Source: Bog-532 sp963775825 (lineage in GTDB: Bacteria; Actinomycetota; Actinomycetes; Streptosporangiales; Streptosporangiaceae). Taken from it: 64,000 bases of DNA. Shown here in pieces: positions 35,932-45,415 of this stretch. A program made the position numbers and the translations under genes. The stretch is taken from contig CAVZKY010000043.1 in the NCBI GenBank assembly GCA_963775825.1, forward strand, positions 62,001 through 126,000, in the 5' to 3' direction. The first letter of the stretch is position 1, and each line of letters begins with the position of its first letter. The notes beneath the pieces are model-generated. The model searched no databases, was not told the DNA's origin, and saw only the letters and a program-made list of their open reading frames with translations.

Positions 35932-36188
35932 GCCTGTTGACCTTCGCGTTCAAGCTGCCGCTGCTTCCGGTGCACGCGGTCATGCGGCTGGCAGAAATCA
36001 TCCAGGACGAGGCCGAACGGACGCTCGCCGATCCCGCCACCATCAGGCGCGAGCTGGAGCAGATCGAGCAGGCGCGGGCGTCGGGCGAGGTGTCGGATGA
36101 GGAAGCCGCTGAGCTGGAGAAGGAGGCCCTCGCCCGCTTCACCCGGCTGCGCCGTGGCGGGACGGCGGCAGCCGGCGGCGAGGGCTGA
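35928..36188 (+). CDS. gvpG: Gas vesicle protein GvpG
   Basis: An 86-residue, helical, charged protein typical of GvpG: LLTFAFKLPLLPVHAVMRLA, EIIQDEAERTLADPATIRRE and SDEEAAELEKEALARFTRLR. GvpG is a minor assembly factor. ATG 35928 overlaps the gvpF stop. A predicted coiled coil spans roughly residues 25-75. Confidence 0.93.
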   Translation: MSLLTFAFKLPLLPVHAVMRLAEIIQDEAERTLADPATIRRELEQIEQARASGEVSDEEAAELEKEALARFTRLRRGGTAAAGGEG

Positions 36189-36193
36189 CCGGC

Positions 36194-36811
36194 ATGGCAG
36201 AGCGACGCAGGAGCCGCACCGGCACGGCCCATGACAGCCATCGCGAAGGGGGGCGGGCCGGCCGGGATAGGCCGGATGCCGCCCTGAGAACCCGCGAAAC
36301 CGGGCCGGCCAGAGATGGCGGGTACGTGCCGGCCGGGGATGAGCCCGAACCGGCCGAGGAGTACGAGTACGAGGACGAGTGGGATGAGATCGAACCGGCC
36401 GGGGGTGACGACGACGAACCGGTTGGGGACGGCTATGAGGACGAGGAGGACGAGGAGGACGAGGCCGAGCCCGCCAGGGCGGACAGGCCCCTGGCCAGCG
36501 GCAGCCGGGACACGAGACGGCGCCGTGCGCCGCAGGGCGGCCCTGTCGACACCGCCAGGCAGGCGGTGAAGGCAGCCCTGTGGCAGGTCATAGACCTTAC
36601 CGGCAAGCAAGCCGAAAGCATCACGGACGTGGAACGAAGGGAGGACGGCTGGATGATCGGTATAGAGGTGGTCGAAGACCACCGCATCCCTTCCTCCGCA
36701 GATATCCTCGCCAGCTACGAGGCCACCGTCGATCGGGACGGCGAACTGATCGCGTACCGGCGGTTGAGCAGGTACATCCGGGGCCGCAGCGACAGCGATG
36801 GCAGGTCATGA
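36194..36811 (+). CDS. gvpO: Gas vesicle protein GvpO
   Basis: The C-terminal ~90 residues are the GvpO family domain (ARQAVKAALWQVIDLTGKQA, ESITDVERREDGWMIGIEVV, IPSSADILASYEATVDRDGE, YRRLSRYIRG). The first ~110 residues are a strongly acidic, low-complexity region with Glu/Asp/Tyr runs (EYEYEDEWDEIE), longer than in most GvpO proteins. It sits five bases after gvpG. In haloarchaea GvpO is required for vesicle formation and affects gvp expression. Confidence 0.92.
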   Translation: MAERRRSRTGTAHDSHREGGRAGRDRPDAALRTRETGPARDGGYVPAGDEPEPAEEYEYEDEWDEIEPAGGDDDEPVGDGYEDEEDEEDEAEPARADRPLASGSRDTRRRRAPQGGPVDTARQAVKAALWQVIDLTGKQAESITDVERREDGWMIGIEVVEDHRIPSSADILASYEATVDRDGELIAYRRLSRYIRGRSDSDGRS

Positions 36812-36812
36812 C

Positions 36813-37250
36813 ATGACCTCAGGAAACCTGGTCAACACCTCTCAGGGACGCAGCCGCGGCGGCGGCCTCAGCGGCGGCGGGGGCCTCGGCACTGGCCAAC
36901 AGTCCACCAACCTTGGCGACATCCTGGAACGGGTACTGGACAAAGGCCTCGTGATCGCGGGTGACATCCAGATCAACCTGCTCGATATCGAGTTGCTCAC
37001 CATCAAGCTGCGCTTGGTCATCGCCTCGCTCGACACGGCACGGCAGGTCGGCATCAACTGGTGGGAAACTGACCCGTGGCTGAACGCCGATGCCGCGGAC
37101 CGGTCCCGCGACCGGGAGCTGGCCGCGGAGCGGTCCCTTGACCGGGAGCTGGCCGCGGAGCGGTCCCTTGACCGGGAGCTGGCAGACGAGAACCGCAAGC
37201 TCCGCCTCCGGATCGCAGAGCTTGAATCGGGCCGGGGCCTTGGTGGCTGA
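36813..37250 (+). CDS. gvpJ: GvpA/GvpJ-family gas vesicle protein with repeat coiled-coil tail
   Basis: Core: LGDILERVLDKGLVIAGDIQ, INLLDIELLTIKLRLVIASL and DTARQVGINWWETDPWL, the form usually called GvpJ in actinobacteria, a minor wall protein shaping the vesicle ends. The tail contains a 30-base unit repeated three times (RSLDRELAAE, about 37105-37195) and then KLRLRIAELE, together a likely coiled coil. ATG 36813 (MTSGNLVNTS) lies one base after the gvpO stop; ATG 36798 is an alternative that overlaps gvpO. Confidence 0.88.
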   Translation: MTSGNLVNTSQGRSRGGGLSGGGGLGTGQQSTNLGDILERVLDKGLVIAGDIQINLLDIELLTIKLRLVIASLDTARQVGINWWETDPWLNADAADRSRDRELAAERSLDRELAAERSLDRELADENRKLRLRIAELESGRGLGG

Positions 37251-38046
37251 CGGTCACTGTCTGTGGCTATACGCAGTGGCTGGCGATGCCGCCGGCCCGT
37301 TCCCGGCCGGCGTGACCGGCGTCGGCGGAGCCGCGGCGCGGCCCCTGCGCGCCGCCGGGTTCGTGGCTGTGGTCGCGGAGGTGGACGAATCGGAGTTCGG
37401 TGCGGACGCGCTGCACCGCAACCTGGAGGACCTCGACTGGCTGGAACGGACGGCGCGGGCCCATCATGCCGTGATCGAGGCCGTGGCCAGGACATACCCA
37501 GTGGTTCCCGCGCGCCTCGCCACCGTGTACAGTTCCGCGGCGGCCGTGGAAAAGATGCTGCACGAACGGGCGGCCGACTTCCGCCAGGCCCTGGCCCGGA
37601 TCGCCAAGCGCAGCGAATGGGGAGTCAAGGCGTACGTGGCCACGCCCCCCGGCCCGGACGGGCCTTCCGGATCTCCGGCGGAAGGATCTGGCCGCGCCGC
37701 CCCCGACACCGGGGCGGCCTACCTGCAACGGCGCCGGAAGCAATTGACCGAGCGCCAGGACACCCGCCGCGAAGCGGTGGTCAGCGCGCAGACCGTGGAC
37801 GCGGAACTGGCCCGGCTGTCGGTTTCCACTCGCCGCTACCCGCCACAGGCTCCGGACCTGGCGGGACGATCGGCCACCATGGTGCTCAACGCGGCCTACC
37901 TCGCGGTGGACGAGCGTGCCGACCAGTTCGTGGCGGCGGTAAGCGAGCTGGCCGCTCGTCAACCGGCCGTTCAGCTCACGCTGACGGGGCCGTGGCCTGC
38001 CTATTCCTTCGCAGCCCCGGACGACGAAGCCGGGGACCCGCGATGA
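37243..38046 (+). CDS. gvpL: Gas vesicle protein GvpL (GvpL/GvpF family)
   Basis: About 267 residues beginning VADGHCLWLYAVAGDAAGP at GTG 37243, which overlaps the gvpJ stop. Family segments are GFVAVVAEVDESEFG, ARAHHAVIEAVARTYPVVPA, RLATVYSSAAAVEKML and SEWGVKAYVA, with a C-terminal AAYLAVDERADQFVAAVSEL and LTLTGPWPAYSFA. It is the second L/F-type assembly protein of the cluster. Unlike gvpF it is intact. A 15-residue Gly/Pro/Ser insert follows the first domain. Confidence 0.92.
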   Translation: MADGHCLWLYAVAGDAAGPFPAGVTGVGGAAARPLRAAGFVAVVAEVDESEFGADALHRNLEDLDWLERTARAHHAVIEAVARTYPVVPARLATVYSSAAAVEKMLHERAADFRQALARIAKRSEWGVKAYVATPPGPDGPSGSPAEGSGRAAPDTGAAYLQRRRKQLTERQDTRREAVVSAQTVDAELARLSVSTRRYPPQAPDLAGRSATMVLNAAYLAVDERADQFVAAVSELAARQPAVQLTLTGPWPAYSFAAPDDEAGDPR

Positions 38047-38309
38047 GCGCGGGGCACGACGGCGCGTTCACGAGCCAGCCGGATCTCCCGGACGCGGCCG
38101 GCAACGGTTACGGCCCGGCGATCCGGGGAGAACGCATCGCCCTGGTGGATCTGCTCGACCGGGTGCTGGCCGGCGGGGTGGTCATCGCCGGGGACGTCAC
38201 CCTGACCATCGCGAACGTCAACCTGGTCACAGTCAACCTGCGTGCGCTCATCACCTCGGTCAGCAACCTCGCGGAGCCGCGATCCGCCGGAGCGGAGCGG
38301 AACCGGTGA
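38043..38309 (+). CDS. gvpS: GvpA-family gas vesicle protein, GvpS/GvpM-like
   Basis: A short GvpA-fold protein (88 residues): ALVDLLDRVLAGGVVIAGDV, TLTIANVNLVTVNLRALITS. The ALVDLL...GGVVIAGDVTL pattern matches the minor GvpA-like protein encoded just before gvpK in Streptomyces clusters. ATG 38043 overlaps the gvpL stop and its own stop overlaps gvpK (GTGA). Confidence 0.85.
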   Translation: MSAGHDGAFTSQPDLPDAAGNGYGPAIRGERIALVDLLDRVLAGGVVIAGDVTLTIANVNLVTVNLRALITSVSNLAEPRSAGAERNR

Positions 38310-38704
38310 CGGACAGCCGCGACCCGCAGGTCGCCGGAGGTCCCGGAGCCGGGGACAGCAGCCACCACGCGCCAGCCGGGCCGGCGAATACGGAGCTGGC
38401 CAGGCAGCATGGGCAGCACGCGCCCAGCCAGCGAATCCGGCTTGACGCCGATCCCAACGCGGTCCAGCGAGACCTGGTGACCCTGGTGCTCACGATCGTC
38501 GAATTGCTGCGCCAGCTGATGGAACGCCAGGCGCTGCGGCGAGCGGATGACGGAGCGCTGACCGATGACCAGATCGAGAGCGTCGGGTCGACGCTGATGG
38601 CACTCGACGAGAGGATGGCCGAGCTTAGAGATCATTTCGGGCTTGCCCCCCAGGATCTGAACCTGGACCTAGGCCCGCTCGGCCCGCTCCTGTCCTATGA
38701 CTGA
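38306..38704 (+). CDS. gvpK: Gas vesicle protein GvpK
   Basis: The C-terminal ~90 residues are the GvpK domain: RIRLDADPNAVQRDLVTLVL, TIVELLRQLMERQALRRADD, IESVGSTLMALDERMAELRD and LNLDLGPLGPLL. The N-terminal 40 residues are a Gly/Ala/His-rich linker. GTG 38306 overlaps the preceding stop. It is the last gene of the gas vesicle operon. The nested palindrome that separates it from ffh begins 45 bases after its stop. Confidence 0.93.
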   Translation: MTDSRDPQVAGGPGAGDSSHHAPAGPANTELARQHGQHAPSQRIRLDADPNAVQRDLVTLVLTIVELLRQLMERQALRRADDGALTDDQIESVGSTLMALDERMAELRDHFGLAPQDLNLDLGPLGPLLSYD

Positions 38705-38748
38705 GGCGCCAGACGGCACGGCGCCGGCACACGGGTGCGCCGGAGTCA

Positions 38749-38833
38749 GGCGTCGGTTTTCCGCAGTCGGGTAGCCCGGGGCATCTCAGCCCCGGGCTAC
38801 CCGACTCTGCACATGCTGCGGAAAACCGACGCC
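38749..38833. repeat. Nested-palindrome element 1, between convergent gvpK and ffh
   Basis: Outer arms GGCGTCGGTTTTCCGCA (38749-38765) and TGCGGAAAACCGACGCC (38817-38833) are perfect inverted repeats. Inside them is a second perfect 17-bp pair, GTCGGGTAGCCCGGGGC (38766-38782) and GCCCCGGGCTACCCGAC (38789-38805). A direct partial copy of the right arm (GAAAACCGACGCCGATC) follows immediately. The outer arm recurs around 61496-61705. The inner hairpin could serve as a bidirectional terminator for gvpK and ffh. Confidence 0.85.
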
Positions 38834-38871
38834 GATCGAAAACCGACGCCGATCAAGGAGGAGACGGGGGG

Positions 38872-40533
<1,662 letters not shown>

Positions 40534-40674
40534 GTTTTTATGCCATCCTCGCGCGTGCGCTAGTCCGAGGTATAAGGCTATCCGGTGTCCAGACCACAGG
40601 CGGCTCCGGACTCGCTGGGCCGGTGGCGAGCGACTGTCCGTGGCCTGTGCGTGGTGCTGGCTTGCACCGGCCAC

Positions 40675-42985
40675 TCACCCGGGCCTGCCGGCCCCGGGGT
40701 CGCTGGGCCGGGAGCGAGCGATTGTCCGTAGCCTGTCCACGATGCTGGTTGGCACCGGCCGCGTTAACGATGTTAGGGCGGCGAGGACGGCTTCCACGGT
40801 GGACTGGCGCTTCTTCTTGTCGGTCAGCGGCTGGCCGGCCTCGTCGGTTACGTAGAAGACGTCGACCGCTTCGGCGCCGAGGGTCTCCACCCGTGCGGAG
40901 CGAAGATCGAGGCCGCAGCCGCCGAGGGCGCGGCCGACCCGCCAGAGCAGCCCCGGCTCATCGTGCGCCCGGACCTCCACGACGGTCGCGGTCAGCGAGG
41001 CGTCGTCCACCAGCGTGACCTTGGGGGGCGCGACCACCGCGCCGCGGGGCCGGGCGGCACGGGCCCGGCGTTCGAGGCGTTCCTCTACGTCGAGCCGTCC
41101 TTCGAGCATCCGGCGCAGGTCACTGGCGACAAGCGCGGAATCCGGTGGGTCACCGAACTGGGGCACGACATTGAACACGACAACCGCCGTCGGGCCGATC
41201 GACGTGGCGTTGGCCCCCCGGACCGCGAGCCGGTGCGAGGCGAGCACCCCGGCGGCCCGCCAGAGCAGGCTCGGCCGGTCCGGCGCCACGACCGTCACCT
41301 CATTCCCCTGGACGACGGCCGCCGGGCCGCCCTGGGCAACCAGCTCGCGCTGGTCCTTGCGCAGCGGCGCGGCAGCCGGGGGCGGATCACCGGCCAGCAC
41401 CGTGGCCACCCTCTTGACCAGATCGGAGACGAGACCGGCCTTCCAGTCGTTCCAGGCGGCAGGGCCGGTCGCCATCCCGTCCGCTGCGGCCAGCGCCTGC
41501 AGCAGTTCCAGCAGTGGGCGGCTGCGCACGGTCCGTGCGACCTGCTCGACGGTCACCGGGTCGTCCAGGTCACGCCGGGTCGCGATCATCGGGAGCAGCA
41601 GGTGGTGGCGCGCCACCTCGGCGACCAGCTCGGCATCGGCCTCGCAGAAGCCGACCCGGTGGGCCACGTCCCGCGCGACGACCTCGCCGCTGACGCTGTG
41701 GTCGCCAGGCCAGCCCTTGCCGATATCGTGCAGCAGGGCGGCCACGAGCAGCAGGTCGGGCCGGGCGACGTCCCGGGTCATCGCCGCCGCGTACGCGGCG
41801 GTCTCCACGAGATGGCGATCGACGGTGAAGGTGTGCAGCGGGTTGCGCTGAGGCCGGTTCCGCACCCGCTCCCAGTCCGGAACCAGCGCGGTGACCAGGC
41901 CCTCCTGATCGAGCGCCTCCCACACGCCGATCGCGGCGTGGCCGGCGCCGAGCAGCGAGACCAGCGCGTCACGGGCCTCCGCAGGCCAGGGCACCGGCAG
42001 TGGCGGGCAGTCCGCCAGCCGGGCCAGGGCCCGGGGCGCCAGCGGCCGCCCGGCCTGAGCGGCGGCGGCCGCCGCCCGCAGCACCAGGACGGGGTCCGAG
42101 GCGGGATCGGCCGCGCGGGCCAGCACTACCTCGCCGTCCTGCTCGACGACGCCATCGGCAAGTGGCCGGCGTTCCAGCTTCCGCCGCCGGAGCCGCGCCG
42201 GCCGCCCGTTCAGCCTGCCGGAAGGCGTGATCAACCGCGTAGGCCACCGTGCGCCCGGCTCCCGCGAGCTCGCGCAGCAGCGCGTCCCCGTCCAGCAGGC
42301 CGGCCGCGCGGGCCACCTCGTCATGCTCTTCGAGAACCAGCCGGTCCGAGGAGCGCCCGGTGATCTCGTGCAGGATGTGCCGGGCATCGAGGATCGTCTC
42401 GTACGCGGAACGGACCCGGGGACCCGGAGCCGAGGCGACCCAGGCGGCCGCGATGGCCTGGATCGCGTGCACATCCCGGAGACCGCCCCTGGCCTCCTTC
42501 AGGTCGGGCTCGAGCAGAAACGCCAGCTCACCGAAGATCCGAACCCGCTCGTTGTGCAGGTCGCGCAGCTCGGCGAGCCTGGTCCGGGCCGCGGCCCGCC
42601 AGTCCTCCAGGGCACCCTCGCGCAGCTGGGTGGTCAGGGTGGGGTCGCCCGCCACATGCCGCGCACTGAGCAGCCCGAGGGCGACCTTGATGTCGGCTCG
42701 CGCGACGCGGCGGGCCTGCGGAACGGTCCGCACCGCGTGGTCGAGCCGCGCCCCGGAGTCCCAGACCGGATACCAGATCCGGTCCGCAATCGAGGCGATG
42801 CCGTCCCGCCCCGCGTGCAGAAGCAGAACGTCCAGGTCGCTGCCGGGCAGCAACTCACGGCGGCCATAACCGCCCACCGCCACGAGGGCCACTCCCGGCT
42901 CGGCGCCCAGCATGCCCGCAAGCCACCGATCCGTCTCGGTAGTCCTCCGAGCACGGTCCGCAACGAACGACGTCATCAAGGTCAC
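40675..42985 (-). CDS. glnD: Bifunctional PII uridylyl/adenylyl-transferase GlnD (one frameshift)
   Basis: GlnD modifies and demodifies PII in response to glutamine. Nucleotidyltransferase domain: VALVAVGGYGRRELLPGSDL with DLDVLLL. HD domain: VAALLHDIGKGWPGDHS and ARHHLLLP. Two C-terminal ACT domains follow (VVAPDRPSLLWRAAGVL; VRAHDEPGLLWRVGRALGGC). The frame changes within about 42196-42208: the N-terminal frame reads FRQAERAAG while the next frame continues ARLRRRKLERRPLADGVV. The 2311-base span minus one inserted base is 770 codons. In actinobacteria this protein often adenylylates GlnK. It lies just downstream of glnB, 27 bases after its stop. Confidence 0.92.
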
Positions 42986-43012
42986 AAGGTTCCCCGGACA
43001 CGCATAGGCAGA

Positions 43013-43351
43013 CTAGATCGCGTCTGGGCCGCGTTCCCCCGTGCGCACTCTGACGATCGTGTCGACGGGCACCGCCCAGACTTTCCCGTCGCCGATCCGC
43101 CCGGTCTGCGCCGCCTTCAAGATGACGCCGATAAGGTCGTCGGCATCTTCGTCGTCGCAGAGCACCTCCACCCGCACCTTGGGCACGAGGTCGATCTGAT
43201 ATTCGGCGCCACGGTATACCTCAGTATGCCCGCGCTGCCTGCCGTAACCGCTCGCCTCGACCACAGTCATGCCGTGCACCCCGAACGCCTGCAGCGCGGC
43301 CTTGACGTCGTCCAGCTTGAACGGCTTGATGACCGCGGTGACGAGCTTCAT
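43013..43351 (-). CDS. glnB: Nitrogen regulatory protein PII
   Basis: 112 residues (MKLVTAVIKPFKLDDVKAAL). The T-loop (GYGRQRGHTEVYRGAEYQID) carries Tyr51, the uridylylation/adenylylation site, and the C-terminal part has GRIGDGKVWAVPVD and VRTGERG. It senses ATP/ADP and 2-oxoglutarate. In most actinobacteria the gene order is amtB-glnB-glnD, but no ammonium transporter gene is present upstream; ftsY follows after a ~790-base gap. Confidence 0.96.
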   Translation of the reverse strand: MKLVTAVIKPFKLDDVKAALQAFGVHGMTVVEASGYGRQRGHTEVYRGAEYQIDLVPKVRVEVLCDDEDADDLIGVILKAAQTGRIGDGKVWAVPVDTIVRVRTGERGPDAI

Positions 43352-43450
43352 ACGGACCACCCTTTCGCTCTCCTGCCAGGTACTTTCCGCCGCAGGGGTT
43401 TCCGCAGACGTGCCGGAATGTATCGGCGGCGTGAAACCGGAGGGGTTTAT

Positions 43451-43466
43451 GTTACGTACACGTTTC
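43451..43466 (-). promoter_or_regulatory. Possible GlnR half-site pair upstream of glnB
   Basis: On the minus strand the sequence reads GAAACGTGTACGTAAC, i.e. GAAAC, six bases, GTAAC, about 100 bases before the PII start. Actinobacterial GlnR boxes are built from gTnAC and GaAAC half-sites spaced by six bases. Only two of four half-sites are clear. Confidence 0.3.
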
Positions 43467-43599
43467 CTGGCATCTGACCCGCTTCTGTGCAGCAGGCGCG
43501 CCGCGGAACGGCTCGCAGCGAAAATACCCGTTTCGTTAAACGGAGGCGCGCGAAACGGAAAGCCGGCCCAGCGGGACGGCGGACGCCCGGCTGACGGGG

Positions 43600-43820
43600 G
43601 CGCCGAGGGCCTGCGGCGGGGCTTCACGGGGGGCGAGGGCCCCGTGCGGGGGCGAGGGCCCCGTGCGGGGGCGAGGGCCCCGTGCGGGGGGCGAGGGCCC
43701 CGTGCGGGGTGGCGCGGCGGCGGCGGGCGGGCGCGCTGCCGGGCGGGCGCTGCCGGGCGGGCGCTGCCGGGCGGGCGCTGCCGGGCGGGCGCTGCCGGGC
43801 GGACGCTGCCGGGCGGACGG
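43600..43820. repeat. GC-rich tandem arrays between glnB and ftsY
   Basis: Two arrays lie side by side: about four copies of a 19-20-base unit (GGGCGAGGGCCCCGTGCGGG) at 43630-43710, then about seven copies of a 14-base unit (GCGCTGCCGGGCGG) at 43733-43820. They fill part of the 43352-44142 gap, which otherwise shows an AT-richer patch near 43865-43945 and no gene. Confidence 0.85.
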
Positions 43821-44142
43821 CCGCGGAGCCGGCCCAGCTCCGCGAAGAGCGCGGCGTGCTTGCCTATTAAGCCAGGAAATGGCCGGAAAGGCACGGAGGC
43901 GGCCAGATAAATGAATTTCATTTTGCGAAACGAATTTGTGCTGTCGGTAACCGGGCACAAGGCCTGGCCAACGTGTGCCCCATGTCTGTGCATTGATGGG
44001 ATGCGACCCATTATGGCCGATTTGAACCGCGATAACGGCTACGTTTCAGGCCACTGCCGGGCCGACGCCACCGGCCGCTGCCCGATCCGGAAGAGCCGCG
44101 GCCGGATCCGGAAGACCGGGCGTCTCGGCGTGCCTTGGGCCC

Positions 44143-45330
44143 CTATCCGGCGAGGATGGCGTCCACGAAGGTGGCGGAGTCGAATGGGGCCAGATCATCC
44201 GGTCCCTCGCCCAGTCCCACCAGCTTCACCGGCACGCCCAGCTCGCGCTGGACGGCGATGACGATCCCGCCCTTCGCGGTGCCGTCCAGCTTGGTGAGGA
44301 CGACGCCGGTGATGTTCACGACCTCAGCGAACACCCGGGCCTGGCGCAGCCCGTTCTGCCCGGTGGTCGCGTCCAGCACGAGCAGTACCTCATCGACTGA
44401 GGTGAGCTTCTCAAGCACGCGCTTGACCTTGCCGAGCTCGTTCATGAGGTCGGCCTTGGTGTGCAGGCGGCCGGCCGTGTCCACGAGCACGACGTCGACG
44501 CCGAGCCCGATGCCCTCCTTGACGGCTTCGAAGGCGACGCTGGCCGGGTCCGCGCCCTCACGGTCGGACCGCACGGTCCGGGCCCCGACCCGTTCGCCCC
44601 AGGTCTGCAGCTGGTCGACGGCGGCCGCGCGGAACGTGTCGGCGGCACCGAGCAGCACCTTCTTCCCGTCGCCGACCTCGGACCGGGCCAGCTTCCCGCA
44701 GGTGGTCGTCTTGCCGGTGCCGTTCACGCCGACCATCAGCATCACCGCGGGCATGCCGTCGTGGCGCTCGTCCCGCAGCGAGCGGTCCATGTCCTCGCCG
44801 ATCTGCTTGATCAGCTCGGTACGCAGCAGGGCACGGACCTCGTTGGGGCCCCGCACGCCGAGCACTTTGACCTGGGTGCGCAGGTCATCCACGATCTGCT
44901 GGGCCGGGGCCACGCCGACGTCGGCGGTGATGAGGACCTCTTCGATCTCATCCCAGGTGTCGTCGTCCAGCCGGTCCCGGGACAGCAGCCCCAGAAGTAC
45001 CGAGCCGACCGACGACTGGGAACGCGACAGCCGGTCGCGCAGCCGGACGAGCCGTCCCGCCGAGGGGGGCGGCTTCTCGATCTCGAGGGCCGACGGTTGC
45101 TCCGGGCCTCGCGGCGGCGCGGTCGGGGCGATCACCGCGTGCGCGCCGTCGGCCGCGTCCGGGCCCGGTTTTATCAGCTCGGGCTCGCCCGGCGCCTCCG
45201 GCGGGGACACGACCTCGGTCGGGGCCGCCCCGCGACGGCGGCGCGGCCGGACCAGAAGCAGCCAGCCTGTCTCGGCGACGACGACGACGAAAAAGACCGC
45301 CAGGACAATGATGAGGATTAGGGTTTCCAT
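44143..45330 (-). CDS. ftsY: Signal recognition particle receptor FtsY
   Basis: The membrane-associated SRP receptor GTPase. One N-terminal transmembrane helix (LILIIVLAVFFVVVVAETGW) is followed by an acidic/Pro-rich linker and the NG domain: IEEVLITADVGVAPAQQIVD, P loop (MVGVNGTGKTTTCGKLA), AADTFRAAAVDQLQTW, LVDTAGRLHTKADLMNEL, TKLDGTAKGG and VKLVGLGEGPDDLAPFD. ATG 45330 gives 395 residues. It is 86 bases downstream of smc on the same strand. Confidence 0.96.
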   Translation of the reverse strand: METLILIIVLAVFFVVVVAETGWLLLVRPRRRRGAAPTEVVSPPEAPGEPELIKPGPDAADGAHAVIAPTAPPRGPEQPSALEIEKPPPSAGRLVRLRDRLSRSQSSVGSVLLGLLSRDRLDDDTWDEIEEVLITADVGVAPAQQIVDDLRTQVKVLGVRGPNEVRALLRTELIKQIGEDMDRSLRDERHDGMPAVMLMVGVNGTGKTTTCGKLARSEVGDGKKVLLGAADTFRAAAVDQLQTWGERVGARTVRSDREGADPASVAFEAVKEGIGLGVDVVLVDTAGRLHTKADLMNELGKVKRVLEKLTSVDEVLLVLDATTGQNGLRQARVFAEVVNITGVVLTKLDGTAKGGIVIAVQRELGVPVKLVGLGEGPDDLAPFDSATFVDAILAG

Positions 45331-45415
45331 GACCGTTCTCAGTCTCTCAGTCCGCTGTGTCCCACAGGTTGCTGGGCCAGGTTATGCGGATATGCCACAC
45401 AGGTGCTCGGTCAGG

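Noticed and set aside
42227..43477. Long plus-strand ORF opposite glnD and glnB
   Set aside because: It is antisense to clear homologous genes, has no recognisable motif, and is typical of long shadow ORFs in very high-GC DNA. The same reasoning removes many other antisense ORFs, e.g. 6636-8132, 25256-26944 and 30530-32341.
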